Position numbers and translations under genes: made by a program
Notes under the pieces: generated by a model
What the model saw: only the letters and a program-made list of their open reading frames with translations
Databases searched by the model: none
What the model was told of the DNA's origin: nothing
Shown here: positions 5,640 through 12,577 of the stretch, in pieces
Numbering within the stretch: the first letter of the stretch is position 1
Layout of the letters: each line of letters starts with the position of its first letter
NCBI GenBank assembly: GCA_036380695.1
Contig: DASVEG010000285.1
Coordinates: 1-17,375 of the forward strand
Length of the DNA stretch: 17,375 nucleotides
Direction: 5' to 3'
Source: DASVEG01 sp036380695
GTDB lineage: Bacteria > Actinomycetota > Acidimicrobiia > Acidimicrobiales > CADCTF01

Positions 5640-8579
5640 GTGGAATTTGCAGTTCTCGGCGGGCTCGAGGTGCGCTCCCCAACCGGCGGGGTGACGATCC
5701 GGCGCGGGCTGCCGCGGACCTTGCTGATCGCCCTGCTGCTGCGGCCAGGACAGACGGTCTCCTCCGACGTCCTCGTGGAGGTGCTGTGGGGCGACAACCA
5801 GCCTCGCAACCCAGCCAATTCGCTTCAGATCCAGGTCTCGTACCTCCGCAAGACCTTGGGGAGCGCTGACCCCGAGGCTGCTTCGTTGCTGGCGACGCGT
5901 GCGGGCGGCTACGCGCTGACGATCGACCCCGAGTGCGTCGACGCTCACCGGTTCGAGGCGCTGACACGGCGGTTCCCGGCCCTCGCTGGCCTTCGCTCCA
6001 CCGCTGCGCTGCGATCCGCGTTGGACGAAACGACTGCGGGGCTCGATCTGTGGCGCGGTCCGGCACTCGAAGAAGTCGCGGACGCAGAGTTCGCCCGCGG
6101 CGACATCACCCGACTCGAAGAGCTTCGATGGTCGACGATCGAGCGGAGGATCGACCTCTTGCTCCGTCTCGGCGAACACGTCACCGCGGCGAGCGACCTG
6201 TCCGAGTTGGTGCAGCTCATGCCGTTACGGGAGCGCCTGCACGAACAGCGCGTGCTCGCGCTCTACCGCTCGGGACGCCAAGCCGACGCGCTTCGCGCCT
6301 ATGAGGAAGCACGCAAGACACTTGCTGAGGAGCTGGGACTGGACCCGGGTGAGAACCTCCGGCGGTTGGAGTCGGCCGTTCTCCGCCAGGATCCCGCACT
6401 CGACTGGGGCGAACCTGACGAACCGGACGCTTCGCCAACCGAAACCCGTGACCCGGTGACGGTGCCGCGGCCCGCGCGGCTGCCTGTGCCACTGTCCGGT
6501 CTCATCGGCCGCGATACGGAGCTGACGCGGCTAACCGACCTTCTCGGCAAGCACCGCGCGGTCACGCTCACCGGTCCGGCCGGCGCGGGCAAGACCAGGC
6601 TCGCGATCGAGTTGGCGACCCGCCGAGCTGGCGCCGTCTGGTACGTCGACCTCAGCCCGATCGACGATCCCGCGCTGGTCGCCCCTACGTGCGCGGCTGG
6701 GGCGGGAGTCGCCGTCGCGCCTGGCGACGACCCGCTTCGAGCCCTCGCGGACACGCTTGCATCCCGGGAGGGACTGCTCGTCCTCGACACGTGCGAACAC
6801 CTCCTGGCTGGCGCCTCCCACGTCGCGTCGACGGTGCTTCGCTCGGCGCCCGACATTCGCGTCGTCGCGACGAGCAGGCGAGCACTGGGGTTGTCGGGCG
6901 AGATCGCCTGGCCCGTGCCTCCCCTCGAACTGCCGCCAGCCGACACGACCGACGCCGCCGAGATCACGAACCACGCAGCCGTCCGGCTGTTCGTCGAACG
7001 CGCCCAGGCCGTACGCGCGGATCTCGCGATCGACGACCAGGCCGCGGCGGACATCGCTGCCATCTGCGTGGCACTCGACGGTCTTCCGTTGGCAATCGAG
7101 TTGGCGGCCGCACGATGCGACGTCCTAAGCCCTGGCGCGATCCGCACCCGACTGAGCGACCGCTTCGACCTTCTCGTCGACGGCGACGCCGACGCGGCCG
7201 AGCGCCAGCAGACGCTGCGCGCCGCGATCGACTGGAGCTTCGCCCTCCTCTCCGACGACCAGCGTCACCTGTTCGCGCGCCTCGGTGTCTTCGTTGGCAC
7301 GTTCGACCTGGATGCCGCGCTGACGGTCGCCGGCGCCGGGCTGGCCGCGCCGCTCGAGCTGCTCGCCTCGCTGGTGAAGCAGTCGATGGTTTCCAGGGCC
7401 GGGCAGGAGCGTTACCGGCTGCTGGACACGCTCCGTGCCTACGCCCTCGACGTTCTCGCGGAGCTCGACGCCGACGACACCCGCGACCGCCACGCCGAGT
7501 ACTTCGCCGCGCTCGCCGAACGCGGCGAAGTCGCCATCCGCGGACCCGAACAGCTCGACTGGCTCGACCACCTGCGCAGCGACACCAACAACTTCCGCGC
7601 CGCGCTCGAGTGGTCGCTCCACACCGGCGACACCGAACGAGCAGCGCGGGAAGCCGGCGCGCTCGCCTGGTTCTGGACACTCAACGGCATGCTGACCGAA
7701 GCCATCGAGCACCTCGAACGACTCCTTCGCTCCGAGAACATCCCCGCCGCGACTCGCGCCCGCTGCGAATGGGGATACGCGCTGCTTGCCGCCTCACTCG
7801 GGCGACTCGAGACCGCGCGCCTCTCTGGCTACCGCGCGGCCGAGTTGGGACGGGACGCTCACGACGTCGCGGCGACGGGGTACGGCCTCAACGCAGCAGC
7901 CGTCGCCGAGTGGGCGCTTGGCCATCACGACCACTCGTTGCGTGCCCACGCCGAGGCGATCGAGCTTCTCGCCAAGATCGAAGACCAGTGGGGCCTTGCC
8001 ATCTGCAAGGTGCTCCAAGCCCGCACCTTGTTCGACCAACGCGACGCGGGCGCCGGCCGCGTCGCTCGTGAAGGCGTGGAGCACGCCCGCCTGGCGGGCG
8101 ACCTTCACGTGCTGGGCATCGCGCTGACGCAGATCGCGCAGATGTCGATTGCCGACGGCGACCCGCGGGCAGCCGTCGCGGCCGCAACCGAAGCGCTCGG
8201 GCTTCAAGAACAGATCGGCTACACCGAAGGCTCGGTGTCGGCGCTGCACGTCCTCGGCCATGCACACCGGCTCGCGGGCGACCTCGAAGCTGCCCGCGGG
8301 CTCCATCGACGAGCCGTGTCCCTGGCATCGACGATCGGGCACGCGGCCGCGATGTGCGAAGCACTGGAAGACCTCGCTCGTGTGGAGGCCGCGGAGCAAC
8401 CGGCGCTGGCCCGCAGGTTGCTCCGCGCCGCGCGTGCGGAACGACAGTCGCGCTCACTACCTCTCCGCGAGCGCGACGCGGAGGAGCTCGCGGCCCTCGA
8501 AGACGCATTGCCGACCACGGGCGACGATCCGACCGCGGACCTCCCCTTCGCATCCCTCGTCGCGGACCTCACGACATGA
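5640..8579 (+). CDS. BTAD/AfsR-type transcriptional regulator with ATPase and TPR domains
   Basis: A 979-residue regulator. Residues 1-95 are a winged-helix DNA-binding domain of the OmpR/SARP kind (EFAVLGGLEV, SLQIQVSYLRKTLG). Residues 100-245 are the bacterial transcriptional activator domain (LMPLRERLHEQRVLALYRSG, EELGLDPGENLRRLE). Residues 285-560 are an NB-ARC-like ATPase with Walker A GPAGAGKT (312-319), Walker B LLVLDTCEH (379-387) and the GLPLAIELAA motif (481-490). Residues 640-970 are TPR-like helical repeats. No C-terminal LuxR helix-turn-helix is present. The architecture is that of AfsR-like STAND regulators, where ATP and a TPR-sensed signal control DNA binding; the signal is unknown. 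The GTG start places the first strand of the DNA-binding domain at once, as in relatives; only a weak GAAAGG precedes it. Its stop overlaps the start of the SRPBCC gene (ATGA). Confidence 0.93.
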   Translation: MEFAVLGGLEVRSPTGGVTIRRGLPRTLLIALLLRPGQTVSSDVLVEVLWGDNQPRNPANSLQIQVSYLRKTLGSADPEAASLLATRAGGYALTIDPECVDAHRFEALTRRFPALAGLRSTAALRSALDETTAGLDLWRGPALEEVADAEFARGDITRLEELRWSTIERRIDLLLRLGEHVTAASDLSELVQLMPLRERLHEQRVLALYRSGRQADALRAYEEARKTLAEELGLDPGENLRRLESAVLRQDPALDWGEPDEPDASPTETRDPVTVPRPARLPVPLSGLIGRDTELTRLTDLLGKHRAVTLTGPAGAGKTRLAIELATRRAGAVWYVDLSPIDDPALVAPTCAAGAGVAVAPGDDPLRALADTLASREGLLVLDTCEHLLAGASHVASTVLRSAPDIRVVATSRRALGLSGEIAWPVPPLELPPADTTDAAEITNHAAVRLFVERAQAVRADLAIDDQAAADIAAICVALDGLPLAIELAAARCDVLSPGAIRTRLSDRFDLLVDGDADAAERQQTLRAAIDWSFALLSDDQRHLFARLGVFVGTFDLDAALTVAGAGLAAPLELLASLVKQSMVSRAGQERYRLLDTLRAYALDVLAELDADDTRDRHAEYFAALAERGEVAIRGPEQLDWLDHLRSDTNNFRAALEWSLHTGDTERAAREAGALAWFWTLNGMLTEAIEHLERLLRSENIPAATRARCEWGYALLAASLGRLETARLSGYRAAELGRDAHDVAATGYGLNAAAVAEWALGHHDHSLRAHAEAIELLAKIEDQWGLAICKVLQARTLFDQRDAGAGRVAREGVEHARLAGDLHVLGIALTQIAQMSIADGDPRAAVAAATEALGLQEQIGYTEGSVSALHVLGHAHRLAGDLEAARGLHRRAVSLASTIGHAAAMCEALEDLARVEAAEQPALARRLLRAARAERQSRSLPLRERDAEELAALEDALPTTGDDPTADLPFASLVADLTT

Positions 8580-9031
8580 CCGACCAAGCGGTGCTCATCC
8601 ACGCGCGGGCAAGCGCGGTGTACGACCTCGTCGCCGATCCGCTGCGTATGGCGGAGTGGAGCCCCGAGTGTGTCCGCTGTCGTTGGATCGGCGGCGCGAC
8701 GGGCGCCGCGGTCGGCGCCCGGTTCCGCGGCACCAGCCGCAACGGACGCCGGCGATGGACGACGACCTCCAAGATCGTCGAGATGCGGCCGGACGAGGTC
8801 TTCGCCTGGGAGGTGACGTACTTCGGCCGACCGGTAGCGCGCTGGGAGTACCGGGTCGCGCGCAGGCCCGACGGCGTCGCGCTCATCGAGTCGGTCGATG
8901 ACCGCCGCGGCTGGCTGTTGCGCACCGTTTCGCCGTACATCACCGGATCGCGCGACCGATCCAAGCGCAACGCCGACACCATGGCGTCCACCCTGCACGC
9001 GGTCAAGGCCGCAGCCGAAGCGCTCGTTTAG
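8576..9031 (+). CDS. SRPBCC (START-like) family protein
   Basis: A 151-residue protein of the polyketide cyclase/dehydrase or SRPBCC type, with a helix-grip fold that binds hydrophobic ligands. Seen are the typical N-terminal strand and helix (AVLIHARASAVYDLVADPLR), the MAEWSPECVRCRW turn, GARFRGTSRNG, and a long C-terminal helix (RNADTMASTLHAVKAAAEAL). No signal peptide or membrane segment is visible. The ligand and any enzymatic activity cannot be told from the sequence. The ATG at 8576 overlaps the regulator's TGA (8577-8579) and no separate ribosome binding site is evident, so translation is probably coupled to the regulator. A hairpin lies 9 nt after the stop. Confidence 0.88.
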   Translation: MTDQAVLIHARASAVYDLVADPLRMAEWSPECVRCRWIGGATGAAVGARFRGTSRNGRRRWTTTSKIVEMRPDEVFAWEVTYFGRPVARWEYRVARRPDGVALIESVDDRRGWLLRTVSPYITGSRDRSKRNADTMASTLHAVKAAAEALV

Positions 9032-9040
9032 CGAGAACCG

Positions 9041-9061
9041 GCACCGGCAACAGGCCGGTGC
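9041..9061 (+). terminator. Perfect 8-bp hairpin between the SRPBCC and DUF3703 genes
   Basis: GCACCGGC and its exact reverse complement GCCGGTGC flank a 5-nt AACAG loop, starting 9 nt after the SRPBCC stop codon. The stem is strong, but AAGGTCG follows it rather than a run of T. It may be an incomplete terminator, an mRNA-stabilising stem or a protein-binding palindrome. If it does end transcription, DUF3703 and the genes after it need their own promoter in the remaining 59 bp; none is obvious there. Confidence 0.5.
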
Positions 9062-9120
9062 AAGGTCGCTCGAAGGTCGCCGCTGTTCGCTGGGGTCAGT
9101 TCGACCGGCACGGAGGGACC

Positions 9121-9492
9121 ATGACAGCGACACGAGCGACAGCGCGACCCGACAGGTTCGCGATCGAGGCGGCCTGGACGGCGGAGCGTGGCCAGGCGCG
9201 AGCCGCCCGCGCCGCGGGCGACCAGGCGGCCGAGTGGAGGCACCTCGAGCGCGCCCACATCCTCAGCCAGCCGTTGGCGTGGCCGCACCTCGTCACTCAC
9301 GCGGCCATGTTCGCCGCGGCATGGCGCCGCCGGGACGCCCGCGAGCTCGCCGGGCAGGCAGCACGGCTGTTGCTCGCCGTGCCTGGCTCGGTGAGCGGTC
9401 GCTACCCCGTCGGCAACACCGGCGGCGCGGACGTCAGCGCCTTCCGCCCCATGCCGATTCCCGACGACCTTCGCTCGCTGCTGGCCCGATGA
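9121..9492 (+). CDS. DUF3703 family protein
   Basis: A 123-residue soluble protein. It carries the features I associate with Pfam DUF3703: a helical N-terminus, then EWRHLERAHILSQP, AWPHLVTHAAMF, AAWRRRDARELAGQAARLLL, and a conserved end with GRYPVGNTGGADVS followed by FRPMPIPDDLRSLL. Conserved histidines (HLERAHILSQ, PHLVTHAAM) could bind a metal, but this is inference; the family function is not established to my knowledge. The start is the ATG at 9121, with GGAGG (9112-9116) 4 nt upstream; an upstream in-frame GTG at 9058 would begin inside the intergenic hairpin and is unlikely. The stop overlaps the start of the next gene (ATGA at 9489-9492), so the two are translationally coupled. Confidence 0.85.
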   Translation: MTATRATARPDRFAIEAAWTAERGQARAARAAGDQAAEWRHLERAHILSQPLAWPHLVTHAAMFAAAWRRRDARELAGQAARLLLAVPGSVSGRYPVGNTGGADVSAFRPMPIPDDLRSLLAR

Positions 9493-10898
9493 GCACCACG
9501 CCCACCACGATCGCCACTGCCAGCGACGCTGCGCCGCGGCCGTTACCCAACCCCCCACAACCCGAAGGCACCGTCTCGAGGGCACGCGGCCACATCGGCC
9601 GGACCGTGACCCTCAGCTTGCTGAGCGGTCCCGCGCTTGCCGCACTGTCCATCGTGGGTCCCTTCGCCGGCGCCGAGGAACACGTCGTCACCGCGACGTT
9701 GCTCGGTTCGTTCGCCGTCGCCTGGGTGCTGCTCGCGTACCTCACGACGCGTTGGACCGATCAGCCGCAGCGTTGGGCATTCGTGCCCGCTGGCCTCATG
9801 GGTGCTGTTGCAGGCACCGTCCTCATCACCTCGCCGACCGGCAACGCGAGCGGCTGGGTGTGGCCGCCCGCGCTCCTGGCCCTCGTCGCGTGGATGGTCG
9901 TCCAGTCACGGCACCAGCTTCTCAGCCGCACCCGAATCCTCGTGCTGTATCCCGTGTTCGCCGCGCTCGCGCTGTCCGCGATCGGTGGCGGCTACGAGAC
10001 CTACCGCGAAACCCGCGACTCCACCGCGTCGGCCATGCCCGGCTCGCTGGTCGACGTAGGTGGTCACCGCCTGCACATCGACTGCAGGGGGTCCGGTGCG
10101 CCGACCGTCGTGCTCGAGGCCGGCCTCGGCGGGGTGTCTCCGATGATGGCCAGCTGGCTGGCTCCACAGATCGGGGCGACCACGCGGGTCTGCGTGTACG
10201 ACCGGGCGGGCCGAGGTTGGAGCGAGTCCGCATCAGCACCGCAGGACGGCGAGCACGTGGCGACGGATCTCTACCGGCTGTTGCGCAACGCCGGCGAGGC
10301 GGGGCCCTATGTGCTCGCGGGGCACTCGACGGGCGGCATCTATGTCCTGAACTTCGCAAAGCTGTATCCGGACGACGTCGCTGGCGTCGCGCTCCTCGAC
10401 TCGATGCACCCCGACCAGTACGACCGCATGGCGGCCTGGCCCGGCTTCTACGAGATGTACCGGCGCGCCTCCGCGGTCATGCCCACGCTCGCCAGGCTCG
10501 GCATCGGCCGCGCCGTCTACGGCACGGCGTACGCCGACCTTCCCGAACCGCAGCGCGACGCCCAGCGCGAGTTTCCTGCGACGCCGCGACACAACCGCAG
10601 CCTCCGGGACGAGTTCCACACGATCCGCACCGCCATGGATCAGGCTGCCGAGCTCGACACCCTCGGCGACATCCCCCTCGCGATCGTCACCGCCGGGCTA
10701 GGCCACGACGCCGACTGGTCGCCCATGCAGGACCACCTCGCGACCCTGTCGAGCAACAGCGTCCACCGACGCCTGCCTGACGCCACACATCAGATGGTCG
10801 TCGAAGACGAGGGCGCGGCCCGGCAAGCGAGTGAAGCCATCGTCGACGTCGTCGTCGCAGTCCGCACCAACACGCCCGTCAACGCCGAGGAGGCATGA
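9489..10898 (+). CDS. Membrane-anchored alpha/beta hydrolase
   Basis: A 469-residue protein in two parts. Residues 1-35 are a Pro-rich N-terminus. Residues 38-170 hold about five hydrophobic segments (roughly 39-60, 66-86, 98-115, 124-139, 149-167). Residues 185-460 are an alpha/beta hydrolase domain: VVLEAGLGG (207-215), VYDRAGRGWSES, the nucleophile elbow AGHSTGG with Ser280, ALLDSMHPDQ with Asp304, and His434 in DATHQMV as the likely catalytic histidine. The acid could be Asp304 or an aspartate in GLGHDADW (about 405-410). The fold matches esterases, lipases and peptidases of the DRAGxGxS group; the substrate is unknown. The ATG overlaps the DUF3703 stop and the TGA lies 1 nt before the oxidase start, so it is tightly linked to both neighbours. 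Confidence 0.9.
   Translation: MSTTPTTIATASDAAPRPLPNPPQPEGTVSRARGHIGRTVTLSLLSGPALAALSIVGPFAGAEEHVVTATLLGSFAVAWVLLAYLTTRWTDQPQRWAFVPAGLMGAVAGTVLITSPTGNASGWVWPPALLALVAWMVVQSRHQLLSRTRILVLYPVFAALALSAIGGGYETYRETRDSTASAMPGSLVDVGGHRLHIDCRGSGAPTVVLEAGLGGVSPMMASWLAPQIGATTRVCVYDRAGRGWSESASAPQDGEHVATDLYRLLRNAGEAGPYVLAGHSTGGIYVLNFAKLYPDDVAGVALLDSMHPDQYDRMAAWPGFYEMYRRASAVMPTLARLGIGRAVYGTAYADLPEPQRDAQREFPATPRHNRSLRDEFHTIRTAMDQAAELDTLGDIPLAIVTAGLGHDADWSPMQDHLATLSSNSVHRRLPDATHQMVVEDEGAARQASEAIVDVVVAVRTNTPVNAEEA
10887..10893 (+). promoter_or_regulatory. Ribosome binding site of the multicopper oxidase gene
   Basis: GAGGAGG lies 6 nt before the ATG at 10900 and inside the last codons of the hydrolase gene. 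It fixes the oxidase start and confirms that no longer, exported N-terminus is encoded upstream. Confidence 0.8.
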
Positions 10899-10899
10899 C

Positions 10900-12531
10900 A
10901 TGAAGACCACCACCCATGCCGGGATCGGTTCGTTCCCAACCGATCCCGCAGGACTGCCTGCCCCTGAGGCGACCCGGATCGTCGAGCTCGCCGACGGCGA
11001 CACCTACGACCTGCGCATCACGCCCATCGCCAACCGTGTCGGCGACGACACCGTCCGCATGCTCGGCTACAACGGCAGCGTCCCGGGGCCGACGCTGCGC
11101 GTACGCCAAGGCTCGGAGATCGCGGTGCGGGTCCTCAACGACGGCGACCACGAGACCACCGTGCACTGGCACGGCCTCCGCCTCGCCAACCAGTACGACG
11201 GCGTGCCGTTCGAGACCCAACCACCCATCCCGGTCGGCGGCGAGTTCACCTACCGACTCCGGTTTCCCGACGACGGGCTCTACTGGTACCACCCGCACGT
11301 CCGCGAGGACTACGGCCTCGAGATGGGTCTCTACGGCGCCATCCTCGTCGACCCCGCAGATCCCGAAGCATGGGCTCCGGTCGACCAGGAGGTCGTCGCG
11401 ACGCTGGACGACGTGCTGATCGAGGACGGCCGCATCGCTTCGTTCTCCGCCGCCGGGCCGACGTACACCGCGATGGGCCGGTTCGGGAACGTGATGCTCA
11501 CCTCCGGCGAGACCGACCTGCGACTGGCCGTGCGCACGGGGAGCGTCGTGCGCTTCTTCGTCGTCAACACCGCGAACACGCGCATCTTCAACGTCTCGAT
11601 CCCAGGCGCGCGGATGAAGCTCGTCGGCGGGGACAACGGCCGCTACGAGCACGAGGCGTTCGTGGACGCCGTGCTGCTTGCACCGTCCGAACGTGCCGCC
11701 GTCGACGTGCTGTTCACGTCGGCCGGCGTGTTCGCCATCGAGCACAACACCCCCACCCAGGCGTATCGGCTCGGCGAAGTCGTCGTCGCGGGCGAGCCCG
11801 GGGCGCGTTCCCGCGTCGAGACCTTCGAGCGGCTGCGCGACAACGACGAGCTGGCACGCGAGCGGGCGCGCCTCGCCGACGAGTGCGCGCGCGTGCCGGA
11901 CAAGACGCTCGTGTTCGACGCCGAGATGCCGCTGCTCTACGGCGGCGAGCAGCAGCAAGGCTCCGCGTGGACATGTCCGATGCATCCCGAAGTCGTGAGC
12001 GACACGCAGGCGACGTGCCCGAAGTGCGGGATGAAGCTCATCGCCGTCGTCGGTTCACCCTCCCCGACGGATTCGCGGCACGGCATGGAGCTCGGCGGTC
12101 ACGTAGAGCACGGCGACACCGGCGACGGGCTGGAGTGGGAAGACCTCATGCCCGACATCAACGCACGCGCGGACGGCACCAACATGATCTGGAAGCTCGT
12201 CGACCGAGAGACCGGCAAGGTGAACCACGCCATCGACTGGACCTTCCGGGTCGCCGACCGCGTGAAGATCCGGCTCGTCAACACCATGGACAGCGATCAC
12301 CCGATGCATCACCCATTCCACGTTCACGGTGTCGGGCGATTCCTCGTCATCGCCCGCGAGGACGTGCCTGCGTCGAACCTCGTGTGGAAGGACACGGTGC
12401 TGGTCCGCTCTGGCGAGACCGTCGACATCGTGCTCCACGTCACCGAACCGGGGCGCTGGATGGCGCACTGCCACATCGCCGAGCACAACCAGAACGGCAT
12501 GATGTTCAGCCTCGACGTCGAACCGGGATGA
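10900..12531 (+). CDS. Multicopper oxidase with an inserted heavy-metal-binding module
   Basis: A 543-residue three-cupredoxin oxidase. All four copper motifs are present: HWHG (89-92), HPH (131-133), HPFHVHG (471-477) and HCHIAEH (523-529), with Met534 ten residues after Cys524 as the likely axial ligand of the type 1 site. The enzyme should oxidise a reducing substrate, such as a phenol or a metal ion like Cu(I) or Mn(II), and reduce oxygen to water. Between cupredoxin domains 2 and 3 (about 355-383) sits a short module, WTCPMHPE...CPKCGMKL, with cysteines 359, 373 and 376 and His362, typical of heavy-metal-binding domains of copper pumps and efflux proteins. A His-rich linker follows (about 393-405). 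No Sec or Tat signal is seen, which is unusual for the family. The substrate is unknown; metal detoxification is plausible from the module. Confidence 0.94.
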   Translation: MKTTTHAGIGSFPTDPAGLPAPEATRIVELADGDTYDLRITPIANRVGDDTVRMLGYNGSVPGPTLRVRQGSEIAVRVLNDGDHETTVHWHGLRLANQYDGVPFETQPPIPVGGEFTYRLRFPDDGLYWYHPHVREDYGLEMGLYGAILVDPADPEAWAPVDQEVVATLDDVLIEDGRIASFSAAGPTYTAMGRFGNVMLTSGETDLRLAVRTGSVVRFFVVNTANTRIFNVSIPGARMKLVGGDNGRYEHEAFVDAVLLAPSERAAVDVLFTSAGVFAIEHNTPTQAYRLGEVVVAGEPGARSRVETFERLRDNDELARERARLADECARVPDKTLVFDAEMPLLYGGEQQQGSAWTCPMHPEVVSDTQATCPKCGMKLIAVVGSPSPTDSRHGMELGGHVEHGDTGDGLEWEDLMPDINARADGTNMIWKLVDRETGKVNHAIDWTFRVADRVKIRLVNTMDSDHPMHHPFHVHGVGRFLVIAREDVPASNLVWKDTVLVRSGETVDIVLHVTEPGRWMAHCHIAEHNQNGMMFSLDVEPG

Positions 12532-12577
12532 GCCCGCGCTCTCGGTCGCGCCCTCCGAGGCGACATACGCTCGCGCC

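Noticed and set aside
5526..6179. Long N-terminal extension of the rhodanese
   Set aside because: Arg/Gln-rich antisense of the regulator gene with no rhodanese similarity; a TTG with AGGAG sits at the domain start.
8898..9488. Extension of the membrane hydrolase upstream of 9489
   Set aside because: It runs off-frame through the SRPBCC and DUF3703 genes; the ATG at 9489 gives the usual ATGA overlap.
12541..12559. Weak hairpin CTCGG/CCGAG between the oxidase and GNAT genes
   Set aside because: A 5-bp stem with a 9-nt loop and no T-run is expected by chance at this GC content.
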